Shown here piece by piece: positions 20,344 to 29,262 of a stretch of DNA of 40,327 bases (position 1 is the stretch's first letter; every line of letters starts with the position of its first letter). Under the pieces are notes generated by a model that saw only the letters and a list, made by a program, of their open reading frames with translations, ran no database searches and was not told the DNA's origin. Origin of the DNA: Atopostipes sp. (GTDB taxonomy: Bacteria > Bacillota > Bacilli > Lactobacillales > Carnobacteriaceae_A). The DNA lies in assembly GCA_029257245.1 (NCBI GenBank), contig JARICH010000103.1, positions 1 through 40,327 of the forward strand, written 5' to 3'. The translations under genes and the position numbers were made by a program.

Positions 20344-21330
20344 ATGGCAAAGGATATAGGGATTGACTTAGGAACCGCTAATATTTTAGTACACGTTAAA
20401 GGTAAAGGGATTGTGATCAACGAACCAGCAGTGGTTGCAATTAATACAAACACAAAAGAAGTTGTAGCGGTTGGAGAAGAAGCATATTTAATGGTTGGAC
20501 GGACACCAGGAAATATTCAAGCTATTCGTCCGTTAAAAGGTGGAGTCATTGCAGATTTTGATATTACAGAAGCGATGCTATCACACTTTATTAACAAAAT
20601 AAATGTAAAGAGTTTTTTATCAAAACCAAACATTATTATTTCAACACCAACAAATATTACGTCTATTGAGCAAAAAGCAATTATTGAAGTGGCAGAAAAA
20701 GCCGGTGGGAAAAATATTTATTTAGAAGAAGAACCAAAGGTAGCTGCAATTGGTGCCGGAATGGATATCTTCCAGCCAAGTGGAAATATGGTTGTTGATA
20801 TTGGTGGAGGAACTACCGATGTGGCTGTACTTTCGATGGGTGGAATCGTAACAAGTGAATCCATTAAAAAAGCAGGAGACCTCTTAGACAATGACATTAA
20901 GGAATATGTGAAGAAAAAACACGGTCTTTTAATTGGTGAGCGAACAGCTGAGAGTATTAAAGTGGGCATAGGTGAAGTTTTTGATGAAGATCGAGAAGAT
21001 TCAATGGAAATTCGCGGTCGAGCGATGGTTTCTGGTTTACCTGAAACAGTCACCATCACATCAAAAGAAACTTTAGAAGCGACAAGAGAAACCATGAAAG
21101 AAATAGTGGCAGCAGCTAAAGATGTGCTTGAAAAAACTCCACCCGAATTATCAGCAGATATTATTGATCGTGGAATTATTGTAACAGGTGGGGGAGCTTT
21201 ATTAGAAGGAATCGATCAGCTACTTGTAGAAGAGCTGAAAGTTCCTGTCTTTAAAGCAGAGGAACCTTTAGACTCCGTTGCTTTAGGAACGGCCATTCTG
21301 TTAGATAATATTGGAAAATTAAAAAGATAA
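20344..21330 (+). CDS. mreB: Rod shape-determining protein, MreB/Mbl family
   Basis: MAKDIGIDLGTANILVHVKGKGIVINEPAVVAI; MVVDIGGGTTDVAVLSMGGIV; GIIVTGGGALLEGID actin-fold motifs. Position after murA suggests the Mbl paralog. Confidence 0.95.
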   Translation: MAKDIGIDLGTANILVHVKGKGIVINEPAVVAINTNTKEVVAVGEEAYLMVGRTPGNIQAIRPLKGGVIADFDITEAMLSHFINKINVKSFLSKPNIIISTPTNITSIEQKAIIEVAEKAGGKNIYLEEEPKVAAIGAGMDIFQPSGNMVVDIGGGTTDVAVLSMGGIVTSESIKKAGDLLDNDIKEYVKKKHGLLIGERTAESIKVGIGEVFDEDREDSMEIRGRAMVSGLPETVTITSKETLEATRETMKEIVAAAKDVLEKTPPELSADIIDRGIIVTGGGALLEGIDQLLVEELKVPVFKAEEPLDSVALGTAILLDNIGKLKR

Positions 21331-21360
21331 GCAAATCAAAAAAGAGAGAGGGCTAATCAA

Positions 21361-21552
21361 ATGAATTGGAAAAATGCCTCGAAAAGATCATTACTCTTTA
21401 TTTTACGATTTTTATTAATTGTATTATTAATATTCATTGCTTTTGTAGTTGGAGGAATGTTTGGCTACAGCGTCATTGGCGATGGTGGTAGTCCATTAGA
21501 TGTATTTAACCGAGAATTATGGGAACATGTACTCAGTTTCGTGTTAAGTTAA
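21361..21552 (+). CDS. EpuA-like small membrane protein (often annotated as 'DNA-directed RNA polymerase subunit beta')
   Basis: 63 aa single-TM protein with MFGYSVIGDGGSPLDVFNRELWEHVLSFV; located between mbl and ssb as in related Lactobacillales. Confidence 0.75.
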   Translation: MNWKNASKRSLLFILRFLLIVLLIFIAFVVGGMFGYSVIGDGGSPLDVFNRELWEHVLSFVLS

Positions 21553-21579
21553 GATAAAAAATAATTCAAAAATAAAAAG

Positions 21580-21650
21580 TCACCCTTTTTGCAAATCTAT
21601 AGACTAGACCAACTCGTTAATTGAGAGGTCAATATTGCAAAAAGGAGTGA
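21580..21650 (+). promoter_or_regulatory. Predicted RBS-sequestering hairpin in ssb leader
   Basis: TCACCCTTTTTGCAA (21580-21594) pairs with TTGCAAAAAGGAGTGA (21635-21650) except one bulged base. The inner GACC-CTC / GAG-GGTC helix is at 21607-21630. The right arm contains the SD. Confidence 0.6.
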
Positions 21651-21654
21651 GAGT

Positions 21655-21981
21655 TTGAATCGTTTAACAGTAACCGGACGTTTGGTGCGCGAAAATATTC
21701 TCAAAGAAGTAGGGGAGGAGCGGATCGTATTAAATAATGCGATTGCAATTCCTAGACGATATAAATCAGAAGGCAACCAGGAGACTGATTTTATAAATAT
21801 AGTCGCTTGGGGGAAACGAGCTGAGTTGATTGAAGAATATTGCCATAAAGGTGATTTAGTTGGTTTAGACGGACGGATTCAGTCGCGAACTTACCAAAAC
21901 AGCGATGATCAAACCGTTTATACGGTAGAAATGCTAGTAGATAGCGTGGAGTTCCTACAATCCAAAAAAGAACTAGCATAA
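21655..21981 (+). CDS. ssb: Single-stranded DNA-binding protein (short, SsbB-like)
   Basis: MNRLTVTGRLVRENILKEVGEERIVLNNAIAIPR...DFINIVAWGKRAELIEEYCHKGDLVGLDGRIQSRTYQ; 108 aa with no acidic C-terminal tail; TTG start. Confidence 0.88.
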   Translation: MNRLTVTGRLVRENILKEVGEERIVLNNAIAIPRRYKSEGNQETDFINIVAWGKRAELIEEYCHKGDLVGLDGRIQSRTYQNSDDQTVYTVEMLVDSVEFLQSKKELA

Positions 21982-22003
21982 AAATTGAACAATTTGCCTG
22001 AAG

Positions 22004-22037
22004 AAACTCTTTAATCACACGATTAGAGAGTTTTTTC
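22004..22037 (+). terminator. Intrinsic terminator after ssb
   Basis: AAACTCTTTAATC ACAC GATTAGAGAGTTTTTT. Confidence 0.85.
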
Positions 22038-22153
22038 TCTTGGATGACAGTTTCTAACAAAAAGATAATAGATTCTTCATAATTGAAAGCTATACTATGG
22101 TAAGATAAAATGACTGTGAATCCGAAGAAGAAAGGATAATAAGGTGACTTAAA

Positions 22154-22867
22154 ATGCATATTTTAATGATTGAAGATAATGAATCAGTAAGTGAAATGTT
22201 AGAAATGTTTTTTCAAAAAGAAGGTTGGGAAGCCACATTTATTCATGACGGAAAAGAAGGTCTAGATGAATATTTAAATCAGCCAGAAAAGTATGATTTT
22301 TTAATATTAGATATCATGCTGCCCTCAATGGATGGAATGACGATTTGTCAGGAAATTCGAAAAGAGGATGATGAGGTACCTGTACTCATGTTAACCGCTA
22401 AGGATACTGAGAGTGATGAAGTGATTGGACTTGAAATCGGTGCGGATGACTATGTCACCAAACCTTTCAGCCCGCTGACCTTAATTGCTCGCATCAAATC
22501 GATTGTGCGACGTTCACGATCCACAAGTGATTCAACAGCAGCCGTAGAGAGTCACTATGATGTAGAAACAGAACATTTGAAAATAGATGAAAGCACCCGC
22601 GAAATTATTCTTTATGGACAACCACTAGAAGACTTAACCCCCAAAGAATTTGATTTGCTTTATACATTAGCCAGTAGTCCGCGTCGCGTCTTTTCTCGTG
22701 AACAATTACTTGAGCAAGTTTGGGAATATGAATACTTTGGTGATGAGCGAACAGTCGATGCTCATATTAAAAAATTACGTCAAAAATTATTAAAAAACGG
22801 TCCACAAATTATTCAAACCGTTTGGGGTGTGGGCTACAAATTCGATGATACAGGTGATTTTAAATGA
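22154..22867 (+). CDS. OmpR/PhoB family response regulator
   Basis: MHILMIEDNESVSEMLEMFF; DFLILDIMLPSMDG; MLTAKDTESDEVIGLEIGADDYVTKPFSPLTL; winged-helix FGDERTVDAHIKKLRQKL...VWGVGYKF. Confidence 0.95.
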   Translation: MHILMIEDNESVSEMLEMFFQKEGWEATFIHDGKEGLDEYLNQPEKYDFLILDIMLPSMDGMTICQEIRKEDDEVPVLMLTAKDTESDEVIGLEIGADDYVTKPFSPLTLIARIKSIVRRSRSTSDSTAAVESHYDVETEHLKIDESTREIILYGQPLEDLTPKEFDLLYTLASSPRRVFSREQLLEQVWEYEYFGDERTVDAHIKKLRQKLLKNGPQIIQTVWGVGYKFDDTGDFK

Positions 22868-24312
22868 AAATGCGCTTCCCCTATTTTTATCAACTAGTGG
22901 TTGGTTTTCTCATCGTTATTCTTGTCTTGATGGGGATTACCTCTGCCTCACTACTCCACTTTGGACGCACACAACTATTAAATGAAGTGGAAGAAAGTTT
23001 TATTCATTATGGGGAATTGATTCGAGAAGCCGAATCAGATACGGAAAAATTAGAAGCCTACAACCAAATGCTTGATCAAAAAGAAATTAATTATGCAATT
23101 TTTGATCAAGAAGGCTGGCTTCAATACCCAACGACTGAAGCAGACTATCAAGTTCAACTAGCTAGTGAGGAAGCACAAGCTCTTAGAAATGGAGAGACTG
23201 TCCTCTTGCATATGGGGAAAACGGATTTAAAAGGAGAGGAAAAAGAGACCGCTTCTGTTTATCTGCCAATTATCCGAGAGAATGGAGACTACCAAGGGTT
23301 TATTGGGGTCGAGCGTCCCTTTAGTCAAATCGAAGTGAATATTCGCGAATTAAAACATAATATTTTAAAAGCTTTTCTCTTATCGACCATTTTTGCTATT
23401 TTAATTAGTGTCATTTTTTCTTATTTCATGGTGAAAAGAGTCAATCGACTCAGTAAGGCCTCTCAAAAAGTTGCGAAAGGGGATTATGATATCTATATCG
23501 ATCATAGTAACCGAGATGAGATTGATCGACTGTCGGCCGATTTTAATAAAATGGTGAAAGCTTTAAATGAGTGGCGGAAGGAAGTCATGCATTTAGAGGA
23601 GCGAAGACGAACCTTTATGCAAGACGCAGTCCATGAGATGCGAACTCCTTTAACAACGATTAATGGCTTACTTGAAGGCTTGGAGCACGGTATCTTTGAT
23701 GAGGAACAAGCAATGCGCAGTATTAAGATTATGGAAAAAGAAACGAAACGTTTGATTCGGTTAGTGAATGAAAATCTCGATTATGAAAATATTCAGTCGA
23801 ATCGAATCTTTTTGAGAAAACAACACTTCCCATTAGCAGAAGCATTGAGTGAAATTAGTGAGCAACTTGAGAAGAAAGCCTATGACTCAAAAAATAAAAT
23901 TATTATTCAGAAAAATACAGAGGATATCAAGGTCTATGCAGATTTTGACCGTTTTAAACAGATTATGGTGAACTTACTAAAAAATGCGATTCAATTTACT
24001 GAAAATGGACAAATTATTATTGATGCCAATGAGACGAAAGAATTTGTCTATATTCGAATTCGTGACACGGGGATTGGGATGAGTGAAGAAGAAATTAAAA
24101 ATATTTGGGATCGATATTATAAGGCCGATCCTTCTCGAAAAAACACAAAATATGGCGAATCAGGTCTTGGTTTAGCGATTGTCAAACAACTGGTTGACTT
24201 GCACGATGGGAAGATTTCTGTTAAAAGTGGAATTGGTGAAGGAAGCGAATTTGAGCTAACTTTTCCGAAAAAACGAGTGAAAACAACCGTTGAAGACGAA
24301 AAAGAATTGTAA
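22864..24312 (+). CDS. Sensor histidine kinase (two TM, HAMP, HisKA, HATPase)
   Basis: H-box DAVHEMRTPLTTINGLLEGLEHG; N-box FKQIMVNLLKNAIQFT; G-boxes RDTGIGMS and ESGLGLAIVKQLV. Confidence 0.95.
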   Translation: MKMRFPYFYQLVVGFLIVILVLMGITSASLLHFGRTQLLNEVEESFIHYGELIREAESDTEKLEAYNQMLDQKEINYAIFDQEGWLQYPTTEADYQVQLASEEAQALRNGETVLLHMGKTDLKGEEKETASVYLPIIRENGDYQGFIGVERPFSQIEVNIRELKHNILKAFLLSTIFAILISVIFSYFMVKRVNRLSKASQKVAKGDYDIYIDHSNRDEIDRLSADFNKMVKALNEWRKEVMHLEERRRTFMQDAVHEMRTPLTTINGLLEGLEHGIFDEEQAMRSIKIMEKETKRLIRLVNENLDYENIQSNRIFLRKQHFPLAEALSEISEQLEKKAYDSKNKIIIQKNTEDIKVYADFDRFKQIMVNLLKNAIQFTENGQIIIDANETKEFVYIRIRDTGIGMSEEEIKNIWDRYYKADPSRKNTKYGESGLGLAIVKQLVDLHDGKISVKSGIGEGSEFELTFPKKRVKTTVEDEKEL

Positions 24313-24343
24313 TAAGTCTTAGGTCGGATATTCGGTCTTAGGA

Positions 24344-24372
24344 TTGCATTCGCAAGGGACTTAAGGTATTAT
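24344..24372 (+). promoter_or_regulatory. Candidate promoter upstream of ltaS
   Basis: TTGCAT (24344-24349), 17-nt spacer, TATTAT (24367-24372). Confidence 0.45.
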
Positions 24373-24395
24373 TAGTTTGTGATTAGAATCGCTTG

Positions 24396-24432
24396 ATGGC
24401 AAGGCTATTAACTGCTTGCCATTTTTATTTTC
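24396..24432 (+). terminator. Intrinsic terminator just upstream of ltaS SD
   Basis: ATGGCAAG (24396-24403), 11-nt loop, CTTGCCAT (24415-24422), then TTTTATTTTC. Confidence 0.7.
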
Positions 24433-24448
24433 AGGAGGATTATTAAAA

Positions 24449-26602
24449 ATGGATAAAATTAAAGAACTATTTAAAAATAGGAATCGAGTCGCTTTATTAA
24501 TTGTAGCGGTCTTATTCTTTTGGGCGAAAACAATGCTTGCTTACTATACACAATTTGACTTAGGCGTAACCGGACCAGTTCAGACTTTTATTCTTTGGAT
24601 TAATCCGATTGCGACAACGGTCTTGCTTTTGTCACTTTCTTTGTATATTAAAGATGATAAAAAATCGACCTATACGATGCTTGTTATTTATTTTTTAATG
24701 AGTGCCTTACTTTATGCGAATGTTTTATACTACCGTGAATTTTCTGATTTCATGACGGTCTCCACGATTACCGGGAATGTGGGGAAAGATGTCGGATCGA
24801 ACGTTAGTTTTGCTTTGATTACTTCATCGTTAGCTATGGCTCATCTAAGTGACTTTGTTTATTGGATTGATTTTGTCCTTCTATTTTGGTTCGTTCGTAA
24901 ATACTTTAAAGAGAACAGAGAATCGGAATCAGTCAAACCTTTCTATAAACGATACGCTTTAGCTGCTAGTCTATCCGCGTTGGCTATGCTTTTTGGGAAC
25001 TTAATGTTGGCGGAAACCGATCGACCACAATTACTTACCCGAACTTTTGACCGAAATTATATTGTGAAATATTTAGGTGTGAATTTCTATACGGCTTACG
25101 ATGCCGCTCAAACTATTCGAACCAATCATTACCGCGCACAAGCGGATGAAAGTGATTTGGAGAGTGTTTATGAATTTACCCGAAATAATTATGCTGCACC
25201 GAATGAAGATTTCTATGGCTTGGCTGAAGGACGGAATGTCTTTACGATTGTCCTAGAAAGTGCTCAGAACTTTATCATCGACTATGAAATGGTTGATGAA
25301 GAAGGCAAAGTTCATGAAGTGACGCCATTTATCAACAGCATCTATCATGAAGACGCCACCATTCGTTTCGATAATTTCTTCCACCAAACAGGTCAGGGAA
25401 AAACATCAGACTCAGGTGTTTTAACTGAGAACTCCTTATTTGGTTTACCTGAAGGAAGTGCCTTCCAACAGCTAGGTGGGAATAATGTTTTCCATGCCGC
25501 GCCTAAAATCTTAGCAACAAACAAAGGCTATAGTTCAGCTGCTTTCCACGGGAATATTGGTAGTTTCTGGAACCGAAACAATACCTACGAGAACTTTGGT
25601 TTTGATTATTTCTTTGATGCAAACTATTATGACATGAGTGAAGGCCGCACCTTAGATTATGGTTTAAAAGACAAACTGTTCTTTAAAGAATCGGCTGCTT
25701 ACATTGAACAATTACCACAGCCTTTCTATACAAAATTTATTACCTTAACGAACCACTTCCCTTATCCTTTGGATGAAGAAAATACGACGATTCCAAAAGG
25801 AACCAGTGACGATGATACGGTCAATTCCTATTTCCAAACCATGCGCTATACCGATGAAGCTTTGGAAGAATTCTTTAATTGGTTAAAAGATTCAGGCCTT
25901 TATGAAAACTCAATGGTGGTTATGTTTGGTGATCATTATGGAATTTCAAATATGAGAAATCCAGAATTGGCTCCTCTATTAGGACAAAATCCAGAAGAGT
26001 GGAGTTCTTTTGACAATACACAACTCCAACGGGTACCAATGATGTTCCATATTCCAGGCTACACCGAAGGAAAAACCTATGAAACCTATGGGGGACAAGT
26101 CGATTACCTACCAACTCTTTTACACTTATTAGGTGTCAATACGGAACCTTACTTATTCATGGGACAAGATTTATTGTCGTCTGAGAATGATCAACTCGTT
26201 CCCTTACGAAATGGAAATGTAGTAACTCCAACCTACCAAATGATTGGTTCAAGTGTTTATGACACAAAAACAGGTGAAGAGTTAACGGATTGGATGACAG
26301 AGGAAGAGTTAGCAGATTTTGATCAAACGGTCGAACATGCACGAGCACGATTGAGAGCATCGGATGACTTGTTATCTTTAGATTTACTACGATTCTATGA
26401 GCCTTCAGTTTTATCGGAATGGACGCCTCATAGCTATCAGTATCTTAACCAGATGCCAAGCTTGAAAAATCATCCACAAGGTGCTGAAAGTTTAATTGGG
26501 CGCTTAGGTGTGGAAACAACGACTGATTTATATGAGACCAATGCACCAGAATTACAAGAGCCTGACCTTAAAGAAGATGAGGAAGCCCTCGAAGAAGAAT
26601 AA
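24449..26602 (+). CDS. ltaS: LTA synthase family protein (membrane sulfatase-fold phosphoglycerol transferase)
   Basis: N-terminal TM segments; FTIVLESAQNFII; FHQTGQGKTSDSGVLTENSLFGL with catalytic-Thr GKTSD motif; VVMFGDHYGIS; PMMFHIPGY. ATG 24449 follows AGGAGG; the TTG at 24416 in the ORF track lies within the terminator. Confidence 0.93.
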   Translation: MDKIKELFKNRNRVALLIVAVLFFWAKTMLAYYTQFDLGVTGPVQTFILWINPIATTVLLLSLSLYIKDDKKSTYTMLVIYFLMSALLYANVLYYREFSDFMTVSTITGNVGKDVGSNVSFALITSSLAMAHLSDFVYWIDFVLLFWFVRKYFKENRESESVKPFYKRYALAASLSALAMLFGNLMLAETDRPQLLTRTFDRNYIVKYLGVNFYTAYDAAQTIRTNHYRAQADESDLESVYEFTRNNYAAPNEDFYGLAEGRNVFTIVLESAQNFIIDYEMVDEEGKVHEVTPFINSIYHEDATIRFDNFFHQTGQGKTSDSGVLTENSLFGLPEGSAFQQLGGNNVFHAAPKILATNKGYSSAAFHGNIGSFWNRNNTYENFGFDYFFDANYYDMSEGRTLDYGLKDKLFFKESAAYIEQLPQPFYTKFITLTNHFPYPLDEENTTIPKGTSDDDTVNSYFQTMRYTDEALEEFFNWLKDSGLYENSMVVMFGDHYGISNMRNPELAPLLGQNPEEWSSFDNTQLQRVPMMFHIPGYTEGKTYETYGGQVDYLPTLLHLLGVNTEPYLFMGQDLLSSENDQLVPLRNGNVVTPTYQMIGSSVYDTKTGEELTDWMTEEELADFDQTVEHARARLRASDDLLSLDLLRFYEPSVLSEWTPHSYQYLNQMPSLKNHPQGAESLIGRLGVETTTDLYETNAPELQEPDLKEDEEALEEE

Positions 26603-26620
26603 GAAATAATCAGTAAAATA

Positions 26621-26669
26621 AAAAACAGGGAGGATTTACTAGTCAAGACTAGGATTCCTTCCTGTTTTA
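26621..26669. terminator. Intrinsic terminator between convergent ltaS and oxidoreductase
   Basis: AAAACAGGGAGGATTTA CTAGTC AA GACTAG GATTCCTTCCTGTTTT. Confidence 0.85.
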
Positions 26670-26679
26670 ATTCTATAGG

Positions 26680-27654
26680 CTAGGATTTAAAAAAATTATC
26701 GATAGCCCATTCTTTAGTCAATTCATCCATTAGCTGGTTAACTTGGATCGTTTGTTTCAAATGAGAGAGGTCTTTTCCAGTTAAAATCATTTCGCTAATA
26801 TTTTCCATTTCATAGCGTAAAGCATCATCGGAGTTCCCAGCTTTTACCGACTCAGTTTTACCATCTGGGTAAGTGATTATGGCTTGATCTGCCCGTGGGT
26901 AATCCATGAAAGTAATATAAGCCTTCTCACAAACAATCACTCCTTGTTTAGGTAACTTTCCCCTAAAAGAAAGAGTTAGATTCGCAAGGGTATTGTTTTT
27001 TGTTCGATAGGAGATGGTGCTCATTTCATCAACACCTGTTTCATAAAGTTTTACGAGTGTTTTTAACTCAAGCGGATCGGCTTCAAGGAAAAATTGAGTG
27101 AAGGACAAAGCATAGACACCAATATCCAATAACGCTCCTCCACCTAAGTCCGGATTAAAGAAACGATTCGTCGAATCAGCTTCTTTTAAACTGCCGAAGT
27201 AAGCAGTTGCTAATTTCAATGGGCCAAATTCATTGGCATCCACCCGTCTTTTAATTTCTTGATAAATTGGTAAATGATAAATCGTCATGGCTTCTGCCAC
27301 AATCAGATCTTTTTCATTAGCCAAAGCCAGTACTTGATCGAGTTCAGCTTTGTTCATGGTAATTGATTTTTCAGTGAGGACGTGTTTTCCGGCAGCTAAA
27401 ATATCAAGCATATTTTTAGCGTGATAACTATTTGGAGTTGCTAAATAAATCACATCAATTTCATCATCTGCATATAGCTCTTCATAAGAACCATAAGCTT
27501 TGGGAATCTGGTATTGTGCAGAGAATGCTTCAGCCTTATCTAAACGACGAGAACCTGCTGCAACCAATTCGGCTTGGTTTGAGGAAAAACTAGCAGCAAA
27601 TTGATGAGCGATCTCACCAAGACCGACGACTCCCCATTTCACTTTTTTTGTCAT
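26680..27654 (-). CDS. Gfo/Idh/MocA family oxidoreductase
   Basis: KVKWGVVGLGEIAHQFAASFS; DVIYLATPNSYHAKNMLDILAAGKHVLTEKSITMN. Start at 27654 preferred (SD AAGGAAGTGGAG). Confidence 0.93.
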   Translation of the reverse strand: MTKKVKWGVVGLGEIAHQFAASFSSNQAELVAAGSRRLDKAEAFSAQYQIPKAYGSYEELYADDEIDVIYLATPNSYHAKNMLDILAAGKHVLTEKSITMNKAELDQVLALANEKDLIVAEAMTIYHLPIYQEIKRRVDANEFGPLKLATAYFGSLKEADSTNRFFNPDLGGGALLDIGVYALSFTQFFLEADPLELKTLVKLYETGVDEMSTISYRTKNNTLANLTLSFRGKLPKQGVIVCEKAYITFMDYPRADQAIITYPDGKTESVKAGNSDDALRYEMENISEMILTGKDLSHLKQTIQVNQLMDELTKEWAIDNFFKS

Positions 27655-27804
27655 AGCTCCACTTCCTTTATCGATTTTTAACAATCAGTTTAGCAGACCA
27701 GAAGCTAAATTGAAAGAAGGAGAAAAAGCACTAATCTCTTTATTTAAAACCAAGCAAAAATATGGTAAAATAGAAGATGAAAGAAAGTTTGATGGAGGCT
27801 ATCA

Positions 27805-28587
27805 ATGAAAAAGCTAATCATTTTTTTATTTGCAGCATCACTCTTGTTTTCTTGTTCAACGATAAGACAAGAGTCAGACACAGGAGATTCAAATTTAGAA
27901 AATGAAAAAACAGAAGAAATAGAAGAAATAGAAGAAACAGAAACTAAGCTAACAGAAGAAAAAAAGATCTTGCAAGAATTACCAGCATCGGCCAAACTGA
28001 ATGCTTGGAATTTAATCCTAGTGAATCCAGAACTAGCAATCGATCCAAATTTTTCAGTGGACCTCATCGAAGTCGACAATGAACAACAACTTGATTGGCG
28101 AGTAGTGGATGCTTGGAATTCCTGGAAGGATGGTGCTGAGGAAGCAGGACATCAACTTTTCTTAGCTTCTGCCTACCGTGACATTGACCGACAAGAATTA
28201 AATTTTAATAAAACGGTAAACGACTATTTAAATCAAGGTTTATCGGAAGCAGAAGCCAAGGAAAAAGCCAAAGAATATTTGACCGAACCTGGTCATAGTG
28301 AACATCATACGGGGTTAGCCTTAGATATTGTGGACGAAGAGTGGATTGTAGCAGGAAGAGCTTTAGAAACTGACTATGAAAAGGAAGCTTCGCAAAAATG
28401 GCTAATTGAAACGATGACCGACTACGGATTTATTCTTAGATATCCGAAAGAAAAAGAATCGATCACAATGATTGAGTATGAACCCTGGCATTTTCGTTAT
28501 GTTGGTCCTGAACATGCAGAATTTATGGAAAAACATGATTTAGTGCTCGAAGAATATATCGATTTAATTAAAGAAGCAAAGGGTTAA
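27805..28587 (+). CDS. M15 family D-alanyl-D-alanine carboxypeptidase (VanY-like), lipoprotein
   Basis: Lipobox MKKLIIFLFAASLLFSC; LASAYRDIDRQ; EPGHSEHHTGLALDIVD; YEPWHFRYVG zinc-peptidase motifs. Confidence 0.92.
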   Translation: MKKLIIFLFAASLLFSCSTIRQESDTGDSNLENEKTEEIEEIEETETKLTEEKKILQELPASAKLNAWNLILVNPELAIDPNFSVDLIEVDNEQQLDWRVVDAWNSWKDGAEEAGHQLFLASAYRDIDRQELNFNKTVNDYLNQGLSEAEAKEKAKEYLTEPGHSEHHTGLALDIVDEEWIVAGRALETDYEKEASQKWLIETMTDYGFILRYPKEKESITMIEYEPWHFRYVGPEHAEFMEKHDLVLEEYIDLIKEAKG

Positions 28588-28616
28588 AAAAATCCTGGAA
28601 AGCAAGGGGGGATAAA

Positions 28617-29231
28617 ATGAAAATAAAATATAAAAAGATTCATAAACAAGTATCAGCAGCTTTAAAGTTATTTATTTTTTTAGTTCTATCATTTGGCTTC
28701 ATTTTATTCCTGATTAGCCAACCAGTTGATTCACAAACCAATACACTCGAGGATACAGAAGAAGTAGAGGTTGAACTAGAGAAAGAAGAGTTTTTCCTAA
28801 AGCTTTCACCTTATGCCCAAGAAGTTTCAAAAACTCACGGGGTGCGCACAAGTTTATTGCTAGCACAAGCTGCCTTAGAATCAAATTGGGGACAGAGTCA
28901 GCTCGCTCGAGAATCCAACAATTACTTTGGCATTAAAAGTAAAAATGGGCGTGAATATCCAACTCAAGAATTTAGAGACAGCGAATGGGAAGAAGTAAAG
29001 ACTTCCTTTAAAGAGTACGAAAGTGTCTATGATTCGGTTTTAGATTATGCAGAATTACTGGAAAATGGAACCTCTTGGAATGCTGAGCACTATCAAGCAG
29101 TCATTCAAGCAGATAGTTACCAAGAAGCCGCAACAGCTTTAATTGATGCAGGATACGCAACAGATCCCCGTTATGCGGAAAAAATTATTAACATGATAGA
29201 GCAATATAAATTAAATGAATTCGATGAATAA
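28617..29231 (+). CDS. Membrane-anchored glucosaminidase-domain protein (LytG/FlgJ-like)
   Basis: N-terminal TM, then SPYAQEVSKTHGVRTSLLLAQAALESNWGQSQLARESNNYFGIK and YDSVLDYAELLENG; DAGYATDPRYAEKIINMIEQYKL. Confidence 0.92.
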   Translation: MKIKYKKIHKQVSAALKLFIFLVLSFGFILFLISQPVDSQTNTLEDTEEVEVELEKEEFFLKLSPYAQEVSKTHGVRTSLLLAQAALESNWGQSQLARESNNYFGIKSKNGREYPTQEFRDSEWEEVKTSFKEYESVYDSVLDYAELLENGTSWNAEHYQAVIQADSYQEAATALIDAGYATDPRYAEKIINMIEQYKLNEFDE

Positions 29232-29262
29232 GAAAATGAAGAATTGAGAAAAGGTGTATAAA

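Noticed and set aside
20718-21095. 125-aa antisense ORF opposite mreB
   Set aside because: Mirror ORF within a well-conserved gene; low-complexity Ser/Ile/Pro composition.
21791-22159. 122-aa minus-strand ORF across ssb end, terminator and response regulator start
   Set aside because: Runs through a clear terminator and two supported genes on the opposite strand; no recognisable domain.
27744-28079. Ser/Val-rich antisense ORF opposite the VanY-like gene
   Set aside because: Reverse complement of the Glu-rich linker gives poly-Ser; artefact.
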